A DNA stretch of 64,000 nt, from positions 441,501 to 505,500 of the forward strand of contig NC_091676.1 of assembly GCF_042453785.1 (NCBI RefSeq), read 5' to 3'. The DNA is from Malus domestica (lineage: Eukaryota > Streptophyta > Magnoliopsida > Rosales > Rosaceae). Under the pieces are notes generated by a model, which was not told the DNA's origin, searched no databases, and saw only the letters and a program-made list of their open reading frames with translations. The translations under genes and the position numbers were made by a program. How positions within the stretch are numbered: the first letter of the stretch is position 1; each line of letters begins with the position of its first letter. Positions 1 to 12,197 of this stretch are shown piece after piece.

Positions 1-177
1 CGTGATTCGGTAGCATGAGCTGCAGCCAAGCTTTCTCCTTTATTTATTAATACGAGTGACACACACTTGCCTTCTGGCCCATGTCTTGTGCCACCACATG
101 CAAATCCCTTTCCTTGCCTTTTAACCATTTTCTGACGGTCCGTGTTTATGCAAATAGCAGCAGCAGCTGCAGCGGCC

Positions 178-3014
178 ATGCCTCACCTCTCTGATTTACA
201 AATCTACATTGGTCAGCAAACATTCTTCGTCAATGAGGTAATCAAATAACGAAAATTCTATAGCGCTCCGGAATATGAATGGAAACGATCCATTATTTCT
301 CTGCCTAAAAGTTTACAGCACACTTCTTTTGCAGGAGATTTTATCAAAATATTCATCAAGGTTGAAGAAGATGATCAAGGAAGAAAGGAGAAGAACCCAG
401 ATGAAGAATTCCGGGATCAAAATCGATGGCTTTCCGGGAGGCCCTGACGGGTTCGAGTTAGTTTCTCGATTCTGTTACAACAATGGCAGAATCACACTCA
501 CGGTTTCAAACGTGTGCCTACTCCACTGCTCTGCAATCTTCCTTGGCATGACCGAAAAGCTTTCGCCCCGCAATTTGTTGCAGAAAACAAGTCATTTTCT
601 TGAGGGACTTTTCGAGTGGTCGTTCAAAGACGTACTAGTCTGCCTCAACAGCTGCCGCTCGTTCTTCGACCACGCAGACTCGTCCGGTCTTTTAGACAAA
701 CTCATTACTGCACTGCTTGCAAAGATCGCTCAGAATTCTGACGTGAGCAACCTCATTGCCACGTCGCCTTCGTCTTCGTCTTCTCCGGAAACTGCATCTG
801 GGTTCAGACTTTCTTCCACCCCGGAATCCCTCAGGCCGAGCTCGTCCAGCAGAGCATGGTGGTTCGATGACGTGGCCGTTCTGCCACCAAATATCATTGA
901 GAAACTCCTCCAGATTTTAGGTGCTTACGGACCCGAAAACAACAGCTTGATCCTCACCAGATTCCTCCTCCACTACCTGAAAATCTCTGCCCAGAAAAAA
1001 CCCGGGAACTCGAAATGCGAGCTCGGAGGGCTCGCCGACACGGCGGTTCACGGCGTGATCTTGGTGGGCAAAAAGGTCTTTTCCTGCAGAGCTCTGTTCT
1101 GGGTTCTGAGGATTGTGTCTGGCTTTGGAATTAGCAAAGAGTACAAAGTCGGGTTGGAGAGATTGATTGGTGGGATGATCGATGAAGCCACGCTGGATGA
1201 TTTGCTGGTGTCGGGCCACGACAGGGGAGTTTATGATGTTAATCTCGTGATTAGGATGTTTAAAGTGTTTGTTAATGGTGAGGGAGTTTCAGTGCAGAGG
1301 TTGAAGAAAGCTGGGAGGTTGGTTGATAAGTACTTGGGTGAAATATCACCTGATCAGAATCTCAAGATTTCTAAGTTTCTGGGAGTTGCAGAGAGCTTGC
1401 CTGATTCTGCCAGGGACTGCTTTGATGGGGTCTACAGAGCCATTGATATCTATCTTGAGGTAATCACTCCATTGCCATTACCTTAATTCTTTACTTTTTT
1501 TTTTTTTTCTTCAAATAAAGAGTGATTAGTGGGATTAGATTTTTGTAAATGGTCGTGTGCGAGACATCTATCATCTTTCGAAGGAAAGAGTCTGAAGGGA
1601 CCATTACACCCATAAACCTCCGTCCCTTCTCTACCAAATTTATTGATAGAAAATGAAAATAAACGAAAAATATACAAACAGAGGGACTCTACCAAGCCTC
1701 ATAAAGACAAAAACAGTATGCTTGTATTGCGCTAATGTTTCTCGACGTTCCGTGACAATTATACCACGTCACTTATTATTATTATTTATATATATATTTA
1801 TATATATTTATATTATTGGTCTGCGACGCAATGTCGGTGGCAAAAGAAATTAAAGAACATAGAAAGCTTCTTGTCTCCACGGCTAGATGGGGAAAAGAAG
1901 GGCATGTTAAAAAGATTGAAGGGGTCAGATAAAAGTAGCTCTTCTTACTATATGGGACGAGAGGGAGTGATTCAATTTACTTGAGGAAGAGGGAATATCA
2001 TAATCTGTTGATGGGAAAGGAGGATTGTTTAATTTGTTTCCATTAGGCATTAATATTATGTATTCACATGATTTATGGCCCATATGTTTTTGGCATCCAC
2101 ACACACCGACTCATTGATGTGCTTTTCTTTTGGACTTTATTCATTTTCAGGTTTTTTTTAGTTAAATTAGTCTTTGAGATTGCCATAATTCTTCATTTTG
2201 ATCCATGAAGTTTAAAACCGATAGCAATTGTCTCTGAAATTGTACATCATCAATCATTTTGGGCTTTCTGTGAAAAATCTCTATTAAATTAGGAGTATTT
2301 TTGTTAAATTAATCTCTCAACTTGCACTGGTGGTTTCTTCAATATAACGGAGATTTTTTTACATAATGATCAAAATTATTGACGATGTACAATTTCAAGA
2401 CCACTTCTATTGATTTTTAATCTAAGGTGCCAAAATGAGAAGTTATGTCAATCTCATGGACCATTTTTAGCTAAAACGCCTTCATTTTCATGATATCAGA
2501 AAATCTTTTGATGCTTCACATTTTAATTTTTTTTAGTGGAATTGGTTGGTTGTTAATCGTGGATTCTGAATCGAATGTGTGGCAGGCTCATCCAAATCTT
2601 TCATTCGAAGAGCGGTCGAGATTATGCAGATGCTTAAATTATGAGAAGCTGAGCTTAGAAACATGCAAAGAGCTTGCCAAGAATCCTAAAATCCCACCAA
2701 GGGTTGCTATTCAAGCGCTTATTTCTCAAAACACCAAAATAACACCACCACCACCACCTACACCGCGAAAACTAGTTGTAAATCAGAGTCAGCATTTCTG
2801 TTCCGATATTGTTTTGTACAAGGACGGGGGTGAGGGAGAAGAGAGCTCGGCGGAAGAGGATTCGGCGTCGTTAGACTTGCAGAGGATGCAATGGAGGGTG
2901 GTGGAGTTGGAGAAACTGTGCAGGCAAATGAAGGGGCAAATGTCAAGGATGGTAAAACACAATGCCTTGACTGCCACTCCGACTCACAGCAGATCTCTGC
3001 CTAGACTTTGTTGA
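178..3014 (+). CDS. BTB/POZ and NPH3 domain protein (At3g22104-like)
   Basis: Three exons: 178-237, 335-1459, 2586-3014, giving 537 aa. An in-frame ATG at 148 would add ten mostly alanine residues. Exon 1 carries the start of the BTB domain ([15 protein letters not shown]) and exon 2 completes it (about residues 5-95). The NPH3 domain starts near residue 194 ([11 protein letters not shown]) and includes the conserved [15 protein letters not shown] stretch, which is split exactly by intron 2. A Glu/Asp/Ser-rich linker follows. The C-terminus has a short coiled coil (about residues 490-522, [20 protein letters not shown]). Proteins of this family are thought to be substrate adaptors for CUL3 ubiquitin ligases, and NPH3 itself acts in phototropin signalling at the plasma membrane. 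The exact role of this subgroup is not known to me. Intron 2 is 1126 bp and hosts a MITE. Confidence 0.9.
2150..2480. mobile_element. 331-bp fold-back MITE, Mutator-like
   Basis: The two ends are imperfect inverted repeats over roughly 100 bp (GG...TTTTAGTTAAAT at the left; ...TTTTAGCTAAAACGCC at the right). The element is bounded by a perfect 10-bp direct repeat TTCATTTTCA at 2140-2149 and 2481-2490. A 10-bp target duplication points to the Mutator superfamily. It sits in intron 2 of the BTB/NPH3 gene. Its terminal sequence is related to that of the 886-bp element at 21884-22769. Confidence 0.8.
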
Positions 3015-3210
3015 ATTTTCATGTTTCAAATATTACCGAGGGTAAAACCGTAAAAGTGTGTAATTATTTTTGGTGTATTCTCCTTTTATTTTTCATATGG
3101 AGATCAAAATGTAATTGGGGTTATTGCTTGTAATTATATCACCACCTCATAAAAATAAGGTTATTTCATATCTAGTGCAATAGAATAGGAAAGTTAACAG
3201 GATCAGTTTT

Positions 3211-3696
3211 TTCTAAAGAAAACTAATGAAAAAAACTTGAATGTTTTGAGTTTTAACGAAAATAACAAAAATGTGTTGTAAATGAATAGTACCAAATTGA
3301 CTTTTTAAAGTAAAAATATAATTTTTCTTTAAAATATACAGTATCGAAATCTTTTCGTTAAAGTTCAATTTTTTCTATTGACTTTTGGGGCAAAGGTGTA
3401 CCATCGAACAACGTCCTTTACCTCATAGTGTCGAAAAGATATTTTGTTTGATAGTCTGCATGGTCTGAAAACATCAGATATAATTGAGTGGAATAAAATA
3501 AAAGAGAGCTTCTCGCGTGTGTATTATGTACAACCTTAGAAACTTTAATGACAAATTTTCGGTATTGTTCACTTTAACGAAAAATCATATTTTTACATTA
3601 AAAAATCAATCATGGTACTATTCACTTTACCTTTTATTTTGTCCTTATCGTTAAAACTCAAAGTTTTCAAGCTCTTTTCATTAGTTTTCCTTAGAA
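3211..3696. repeat. Fold-back MITE, family A copy 1
   Basis: The left end (TTCTAAAGAAAACTAATGAA) and the right end (TTCATTAGTTTTCCTTAGAA) are inverted copies. The match continues inward through a GAGTTTTAACGA / TCGTTAAAACTC pair. The right arm is nearly the same as 36764-36916, which shows that it is a dispersed family. Confidence 0.7.
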
Positions 3697-3793
3697 TTTT
3701 CCCTACGGCCTCCTAATTTAATCCGACAAAGGATGACAAAATAATTGCAATTAAATGCACAGGCAAAGATTTTTTTCAAAAAAATAATCAGTT

Positions 3794-3890
3794 GATGGCT
3801 GCTACGGTAGTTCATTCTTTCAGAAGCTGAAAAGACTAACAAAGATATTTTAGCTTTTCTTTGACTACCATCGTGTGATTCACACATGTA
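3794..3890. repeat. Dispersed repeat shared with about 16208-16279
   Basis: The stretch with TTCATTCTTTCAGAAGCTGAAAAG and, further on, ACCATCGTGTGATTCAC recurs in diverged form at about 16208-16279 (CCATTCTTTCAGATGCCGAA, CATCATTGTGTGATTCAC). The element type is unknown. Confidence 0.5.
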
Positions 3891-5764
3891 AGGAATCAAA
3901 TCCCGAACTTGCAGTGTAAAAACGGATCTAGAATTTATTCCCGACCATTAGGTCATTTTGTAGTGGTTAAATGCATAAGCAAATATAAAGTTTTTAATTT
4001 GTGTTTTCGTATACGTGATTGCCTAGTTGAGGAAAAAGACCAACCAAGAAATTTGAAATGGCAAGTTGTGGCTAGCGTTGTCAGATGGTACGTAGACCAT
4101 TGGCTTAAAGCTGTATGGTAGCCTTGTATCATACATGTGACCTACTAATATTGCCAGTACATTGGATAATCCCGTGATTACACAGCAATCTAACCATCGA
4201 TATACATCCATTCACAATTGTGAAATTATTATTGAATTAAAGCAAACTGATCAAAATGTGTGCTTTCAATTTCAGAGATTAAGCGTACTTTGTCAATTAA
4301 ACGTAAGGCCGAGTTTGGTTGTTTGAGAGTAATAATAGAAAAGTTGACAAATAAGTCACCTTTAATGTTACTCTACATAACCATACATTAGATTTTCACT
4401 TCATACGTTTACTCATCCAGTTTCGAATACACCCCATGAACATTGGCAATGTTTTTGATTGATTTCCTAATGAGTATTGTTTTACCCATTCCAACTAATC
4501 TGAATGGCCCTATTGTTTCCTCCATGATGATAAGGGGCTAAAAGCTCTACCGCTTAAATTTTTGTTTCAAAAATAGATAATTTTATTTCAGTCGGCGAAG
4601 AAACGACGAATTTTTAACATGCTTGGAGAGCCAGTTGATAATTTAATTCATGTAGATACTCGTTCAACATCCCTTATTCATAAATCTGAAATGATCATGT
4701 TTCAAATCTTATTTGCCACATGATCATTTTTATTAATATGTCTTTGATATTCAATTATAATCAATTAGCGTTTGGAATTTGAATTTAATTTCTGAGTCAT
4801 CTAATTTTCCACGAGGAAAACAAAAAGCATACATTATTCATACAGCTTCTGGATATGAAATAGTTTGCATGAATTCGAAAGTTTCGAAGCAAGGTATTCT
4901 AAATTAAGGAATTCCTTGTTCAAAGCACTTTCTAAAAATTCTCGCCTAGCGTCACCACTCTGATTAATGCTTGGGCATTTGAAAATTAAAAAATGACACC
5001 AAAAACGCCTAGGCACCCGCCTGGCCTGCCCAGACATTTGCCTAGGTTGCAACTTACTTAAATAAAAAATAGGTAACTTTCATTTTGCATTTTATTGTTT
5101 ACAATAAATTTTAAGAGACTTATTGAACACTTAAATAAACACACATTATATATTTGCTCCCCATATTTTCATTATGTTCCAATACTTCATAATATATATG
5201 TCATTCTATTTTCTAGTTTATGATGAAATTATATATATGTTAAGTATAAACAAACACTTATTTACATGAAATACAATAGATTTATTTAAATCCGCTTAAT
5301 CTATTAAGGCTCCGCCCAGCTGCTTAGGCACTAAGTCTTAACCCGTTGACTGACTAGTGTCTAGTGTTTTTTAGAACATTAGTTCAAAGTGAAATGGCTT
5401 TAATTAGTCAATCGATCTTTTCACATGAGCGTTTTAGCTTTGCGTAAGACATTATCTTAATCGTTTCGATCTTCCAATACAAAACAGAACAAAACCTATA
5501 TGTTCTTTGTAAAGTGAAACATGAAAACGGTCCCTTGTCTTTGGCCCCAATTTAAGCTCAAACTTTTTTCTTTTCCTTTAATCATGGATTATTAATTAAT
5601 TAGTAAATTACTAATCATGTCCCCATGGGATTATAATGACGCTTCTATGATGAAATATTATATTGGCATGCATCTAAATTTAATTATTAAAAATAATTTA
5701 AAGGTTAGCTGGGAGCATGACATGACAGGTTTTTGCTTCGTTAGAAAATCAGATTGGCAAAGCA

Positions 5765-5982
5765 GGATGAGGATCATTTTCGGATTCTCTTTGAAATGAT
5801 CTGGAATTTTTAAATTGTGTCCGTTTATCGTACATCGTACGGTTAATTTTTGTCAGGTACTGTTTATGTTTAATTTTAAATAAAAATATTTAAAATAATT
5901 TATGATAATACAATGTACAATGAACGGACACAATTTAAAAATTCTTAAGATCCTCACAAAGAGAATGAGAAAATTCTCATTC
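5765..5982. repeat. Fold-back MITE, about 218 bp
   Basis: Inverted arms share GGATTCTCTTTGAAATGATC...AATTTTTAAATTGTGTCCG on the left and its complement on the right (CGGACACAATTTAAAAATTC...GATCCTCACAAAGAGAATGAG). The centre is AT-rich. No coding capacity. Confidence 0.7.
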
Positions 5983-7039
5983 GGCAAAACACACCTTAGA
6001 GTATATTAGAGAAGAGCGAATAGTTAAGCCTACTTCCTTGATAATTAATAATTAAATAACTAGTATTTGTTAAAAAAAATAAATATATAATTAGGAGTTA
6101 CACATTTAATACTTCATTTCCCTTGCCTTGCGTGGAAGGTGCAAAACCCAGAATTTTGTTTTGTTATATCATCATCACTTCAAATTTATTTACTGGCTCT
6201 AACTTTAAGATTTGACTGCATTATTTATGCCTAAACAATTTTGCAAGTCACAATGTATGTCATTTTGGGATGGACAAATGAAAAATGTAGGGTTATAGGA
6301 AGGAGGTGCAGATGCGTTTAGGATAGTTGGTCAAAGAAATGTGTACCGCTTTATGCAGTTTCTATGCCAATCAAGTTAATTAAGATTTAGTATATCATCG
6401 AACACTATGTCCGACTTCTACCATATAAAGATAAAAACACCGTGTAAAATGTCAAATGCACATTCAATTTGGGTCGAATAATAACATTATAATACTATGT
6501 AATAGCGAAAAATCACTAGCTAGTAGCTACCCAGAGCATAAGTATTTGGATTTTGGAGTCTAAAGGTTGGAAATTTGAAGGGTTAAATGGAAGAGATGAT
6601 GGATGGGCAAGTGAAAGTTCACCAAAATAGCGTGTCAACTGAGTTCATCTCCGAAACATACGGATTCTCTCATATCCGTCTATCAGTCATCATGCGGTCA
6701 TAAATCATTTTGAGTTTTTTTTAAAATATAAACATAAACAGTATTTAACGAAAGCACGCACAATAAATGATTAACGGCAAAGATGAATTGATATCTCCTT
6801 ATCGCTCCCCCACACTACCCGTTCTTCCCAAAATAAACTTTATCACTTGCGTAACTTTTGGTCCAACTGAAAGGCGCTTCGTTTCTATTTCTCCACCAGC
6901 AGCCAAGAAGTATCGGGGCAATATCGTAATTAAGAACGCAGGTAGGGGTATTCTTGTCGGAACCGCTTATTAGAATGCACTTACCTTTTTATCATCAGAA
7001 ATTGCAAAAAAATTTCTTTGTAACCAGAACATGAATGGT

Positions 7040-7175
7040 ATGTCACGTGTTTTTGTATAGTGGTGGAAAATTTTATTTTTTAAGTTATTAATTTTTTAAC
7101 ACACACATCTCACTATTGTATAATAACACGTGGTGTACCACCTTGTATTCCGATCACATTGAAAAACCTCTCATC
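7040..7175. repeat. Dispersed repeat, copy 1 (second copy near 48750-48895)
   Basis: A stretch of about 130 bp with TTTATTTTTTAAGTTATTAA and GATCACATTGAAAAACCTCT matches 48750-48895 at high identity over its length. Probably a short non-autonomous DNA element. Confidence 0.6.
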
Positions 7176-8477
7176 ATAAGTGGTTAAACGATGTCCTAAA
7201 AGAGCTGGAGAGGGCAACGACGTCATTGTCAGATGGGTTGGATAGGTTGAGTAACGGAGTGAACGAGATGTTTGATGGTGTTTTGCGTAACAATAACCAT
7301 ATGATGGAGAATGTTAGAGTTAGCGGAGTGGGGAAATAGCCATGAAAGCTTAAGGGCTGGTTTGGTATTGCTGTGCTTCGAAAAAAAAATTGATTCTGCT
7401 GTATTGTGAGAATAAACTCATTTTTGCTGCTTCATGTTTTCAGATTTTTTTTCCTCCAAAACTGTAAAAATAAGTTGTTTTTAAGTATTTACCAAACACA
7501 TTTTTGAGCTCAGTTTTTTTTTTTTATAAAAGCACATCAATATCAATCCAGTATTAAGGCAAGCTAGAAAGCAAAACCACAAATTGCAAAAAGATTGAGC
7601 GAGCGACATGTCGTTTGGCTTGTAAATGGTAATTGTTGTTGTCCCATAATCTGATTGTCCTAACCTCTTAATACAAATGTCAATTACAATTTAAGCCATT
7701 TGAATTGTAAGTAAAACTCACTTCCAAAAGTCCAGTGCCTTTTTAGTTCAATGAAAACTTGAATTGAACCTTTTTTCATTATGAATTTGTATATGTCTAA
7801 CCATCGAAAATAGTCCACGATTCACCTAATCAGATTGTCAAATACGCAAGCAAGCAATTTCTCATTAAGAATGTCTTGGGGTTTTTTTTTCTTCTGTTGA
7901 AGTCTCTGTTTTAGTTTTATGAAACAAAGGAGGGTGTACCAAATTAGGGTTTATGATGGTGTATGTGTATGATATTAGGTAACAACATAATATGACGACA
8001 TGTTTGCATTTCGCTTTCTTTTTATCAAATTTGGAACAGTTTATAACTTTAGATTAGTTTTTTTTCTATTATAAACTTATACATTAAACAACGAACGTAT
8101 TGCCTAATATTCATAGTGAATCAACTAGTTATTGATCTAGTAGTATCTTCCAAATATTGAAAGATATATTAAGTTCAAATCCTCTGTCCCGTTGGTTAAA
8201 AAAATATATTTTATAATGAAGTTTAGGGTTCAAATATCTCATGAAATTTGGGAGGGAGAAGAGGTTTGCCCAACTTTCTTAAGTCTCAACTTTGTGACTT
8301 GTGAGAGGGATGAGAAAGATCATGAGAGAAGTGGAAAAGCAAGTCCCCACGCCAACTGTGCAGCTGCAAATTCCGCATGTTGTAAATGTGCGTGTCATTA
8401 GTTCTCTTTATTTGCTACCAAACCCACCGCTGGATAAGGGATAACCCATGTGTTAGGGACCTAGGGTGATGGGTTTT

Positions 8478-8690
8478 ATTGGGAAAGGGATCATCTCTTG
8501 ATATTCCACATAATTCTCTTTATCAAAAAATCCGGATCCTTGAAATTTAATTCAATGACTAAAGTTATTATAACTTTTAAAGTGAACATGTGTTTTTAAC
8601 CGTTAAATCAAATTTCAAGAATCCAAATTGTTTGATGAGGAGGATTAGGTGGAAAGAATCCGAGGGTGACCCCTTTCCATTTAATTGCGT
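8478..8690. repeat. Fold-back MITE, about 210 bp
   Basis: The left arm GGGAAAGGGATCATC...GGATCCTTGAAATTTAATTC pairs with the right arm GAATCCAAATTGTTTGATGAG...GGGTGACCCCTTTCC when reversed and complemented. The inner loop is short. Confidence 0.6.
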
Positions 8691-8966
8691 TAGGGAGAGG
8701 TAGTAAAAAGTCTCACAAAACTTTTTTTAATAAAAAAAAAAACTTAAACAACTTTACTTATTATTCATATTAACAACATTTTGTATATTGTAAGGACAAA
8801 AGGCCAAAAAAACAAAAGGGAGTCGCACTTTCTGAAGATTTTGAACAAAAAATTGTCCTTAATATAAAAAATGTGTCCTTAATGATAAAGAAAATTGTTT
8901 AAAAGTTTTTGAATAAAAAAAAAAGTTCTACAAGGGACTTTTTATTAATTTTCTAAATAAACTAAG

Positions 8967-11637
8967 TGTCACAGCCCGTCCCGGAATTTTAATTCCGAGG
9001 ACATGAAAAGACGAAAATGCCCTTAAACGGGACTAAGGGGCGAAAATTTAACAATTTGGATTGAGTTGGACACGTGGGATCCCCACACCCCTCAATCCTC
9101 TCCCTATTTTCTGCATAATGTCTCTCTCTCTCCTCCCTCACGAATCTCTCTCTCTCTGTCACTCTTCTTCTCCGTTCGAACAAACCAACCACAAAACAAC
9201 CTTAAACTTCCACCAACGACGGAGTTAAGACCACCATCGAACTCCTGGAGACTCCACGATCACGTAGACACCAATTTCAGGTAAGTTTTACTTCGGAAAA
9301 CCTAGATTCTAAACTCCCCGTGAAAGTGCACTGTTCATGATCTTCGAATTGACTTTGTTTTAGGACAATCCAAGCTCACAGTGAGCTTAGTGAGGTTCCA
9401 AGGAAGCTCGGAGTGCTTCGTTGGAAGTTTTTTGACGTAAGAACACGGAGATCGACAAGTTCAAAGTTTGGCCGGAGCTTTCGAGGCATTTTCCGGCGAA
9501 TCCCCGGCGAGTTAGGAGTCGAGGTAGGTATCAATCTCTTCGTCTCGTCAAGTACTACAACTTTCCTTTTTGTTTCACTCAATTTCGTTGAGTATTGAAG
9601 AAGTTATACTCATTTGAAAAATACCCAGTTTCCGGCGACCTCCGAGGCTTTCGAGGCAGTTTCCGGCCAAACCACGGCGAACTAGGTGTTTTGCAAGGTA
9701 CCATTATCTTTGTCTCTTCACGGGCTACAACTTTCGTTTTTGAATCACTTGATTTCGTTGAGAAATGACAAAGTTATGGCAATTTGAAAAACTGTTCAGA
9801 AAACGGCCGCCGGAAAAACCAGTCCGGCGACCCAAGGAAGAAGAAGGTGCTACAGTAAAAATAAAAAATAAAAATAAAATTATTTTAAAAATATGTCGAC
9901 GTCCGTGACGTCGAGTAGATCACTGTGGTATATTCATATACCTAAATTGAACACCGTATGAGAAAGTTATTGAAGATTGTTGGTTAGGTGTTCAAATAAC
10001 GTTTTATAGTTTTCACATTTAGGTGAAAATGTGAATTGATGATCCGACCGTTGGATCGTCACCAAACTTTGATACGTTGTAATACGTAATATTTGAGGAT
10101 TATTGGAACTTACGGATTGGGAATCCGAGTTACGGATCTTCCGGAATTGGAATTGTAAGTCCATAATATAAAATGTTAACCGTCACTTAGTTTTGGAAAT
10201 TGACGGAGATCCGACCGTTGGATGGTAATGAAATTTTAGGATGTTATCCTAGAGATATATTGTGGACCTCTGGAAGTTATGGATTTAAAATCTGAGTGGC
10301 AGATCTTCCGGATCGAACTACGTAGTGACGTATTTTATATAAGTTATATATTCTATCGATATGAATTCTGAGGTTGGATTTGATTACTATTCTAGGCGGC
10401 GATCGTCGTGACGCCTTGATGTGTGGTGCTAGGGAGTTGTTGGACGAACTCCAGGTGAGTGGGCAGTTTTGTTTTCCGTATATATATATATATACTTAAC
10501 GTTTTCCCAGAAATTGAAAATGCATGAAATTATGTTTAAAATGAAATGCATATGAGTTATGTGGAAAAACGGGAAGTGAAATACCATGCATAGAATTGAT
10601 ATGAAAAGTATATAGAAATGTGAGTTGAAATGCCATGCATGAATTAATATATGATGCATATGTATGAATTGGTGCGGTGGACGCACAAGTAAGAATTGAT
10701 TTATGATGCATATGTATGAATTGGTGCGGTGGACGCACAGGTAAGAATTGATTTATGATGCATATGTATGAAATGGTGCGGTGGACGCACAGATGAGTAT
10801 TTAATTACTGTTATGATGATGATGATATATATTGAGCTCAAATCCTGCACCATGGTTTAGTGCTTATAGTATTCACCGCATCGCACGCTCGCCTTGGATC
10901 CAAGTAGATGCTAGTCGTACAGTCCACGCGGAGTGGGTACGACAGACCAGTCGCGAGAGTGTTAGTGAGATTCCGACTGGTGGGTGACCTTAGATTATGT
11001 GCACAGATGATTTATGAGAAGCACTAGAGCGTAACTTGTGTGCAGAAGGCCGGACGGGTCACAGAGGTGACTCCGGTAGAGTGATAATGATAGATTTTGA
11101 GCTCTAGGTTCAACCGTATAGGGCTATTAGAGGGCCTACGGTTGATTACTTTCTTGCACCTGATATGATTATGTTGATGCATTCATACCTTATTACTGTT
11201 GAGATGATGTGGCATGGCATAATTAATATGAGAAATGTTGAGATGACATGGCATGGCATGATTGATAAAGAGATAATGTTGAGATAGTAAAAATGAAGTT
11301 TTGAGAATATATATGTATATTTATATTTTACATTTCTGGGAAAGTATACAGGTTTTACGGAGAGGGGTTACAACGTTTTGAGAAATGTTTGGATTTGGAA
11401 AAGAATTGTTTTACTGACCCACTCAATTTTGGTTTTGCGCCCCTCCAGGTTCAGGAATCACAAAGGTGTGGTGACTACGAGGAATTCGACGGTGTTCTGA
11501 CAGATTGGACAAAATTAGGACTCACCTTCGGGTGTATCAACTTATAAATTGTATAATTAAAGCTTCCGTACTGTGCAAATGGTTACGTCACTCTCACGTG
11601 ACGGCCAGCATGCCCTCCTTCGGGACGGGGTGTGTCA
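8967..11637. mobile_element. Solo LTR of a large Ty3/gypsy element
   Basis: The sequence starts TGTCACAGCCCGTCCCGG and ends CGGGACGGGGTGTGTCA, so it has TG...CA termini with short inverted ends. A perfect 5-bp target duplication CTAAG lies at 8962-8966 and 11638-11642. The length (2671 bp), the absence of any gag-pol sequence and the single copy fit a solo LTR left by LTR-LTR recombination. Terminal sequence and size recall the LTRs of Tekay/Del-type chromoviruses, but the lineage is a guess. Internal features are a CT-rich stretch near 9121-9170, repeated leader-like segments at 9450-9790, and three tandem units of about 58 bp at 10640-10790. Age cannot be dated from one LTR. Confidence 0.8.
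10640..10792 (+). repeat. Three tandem units of about 58 bp inside the solo LTR
   Basis: Each unit has TGATGCATATGTATGAATTG followed by GTGCGGTGGACGCACA. The second and third copies are almost identical and the first differs at a few bases. Confidence 0.8.
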
Positions 11638-11966
11638 CTAAGCATATCAAAAGCAAACAAATCTGAAAGGATAAAATGATACTGATGATACCAGTCATCT
11701 TCGTTTACAAGCGCTCAACAGAAACTCTCGGATTCTAATACACACTACTTCTCTTTTGGTTACATAAACAGTATTCCAACACAGCCAGTTACAAGTTACA
11801 CGTTACAACAAAGCTGTATTAAATTTTCTTCTGCAAGACGTGGACAGGCGAGCAACTTCAAGTTATGCACTTTCAGAGGTTTTACTGTTACAACGAATCT
11901 AACGAATTCATGAGATGCTGCTCCGGATGGGTTGCGAGCAACAATGCTCTCAATTGCAGGTGTGTT

Positions 11967-12163
11967 CTACATCTTCCTCAGCGAACGGTATTGCAACCGA
12001 ACATTCTCTCCAGTTCCAATGATCTTGAGCAAGTACCTGCAAGAATACGAGGACAAGCATGCTCACTCACACGGTCACAACCATCTTTACTGTTCCAATA
12101 ATCACAAGAAAAGGCAGCGATCCTACAGACACGTTCAAGGAGCAGCGATCCTTGACTTAAAAT

Positions 12164-12197
<34 letters not shown>

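Larger units (their letters stand above)
3015..8966. other. Gene-poor spacer with MITEs
   Basis: About 6 kb of AT-rich sequence with no open reading frame that looks like a gene. Every ORF here is short and has no recognisable domain. The parts I can explain are listed separately: MITE-like repeats at 3211-3696, 3794-3890, 5765-5982, 7040-7175 and 8478-8690. The stretch 7359-7540 (GGGCTGGTTTGGTATTGCTG onward) looks like the end of another dispersed hAT-type repeat. I see nothing certain in 4000-5700 and 6000-7000. Confidence 0.6.

Noticed and set aside
6767-6973. 68-aa ORF in the 3-9 kb spacer
   Set aside because: Short, no domain, no splice-linked neighbour.
8192-8401. 69-aa ORF with a Cys-rich end
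   Set aside because: The CCKCACH end recalled a small cysteine-rich peptide, but there is no signal peptide and no family resemblance.
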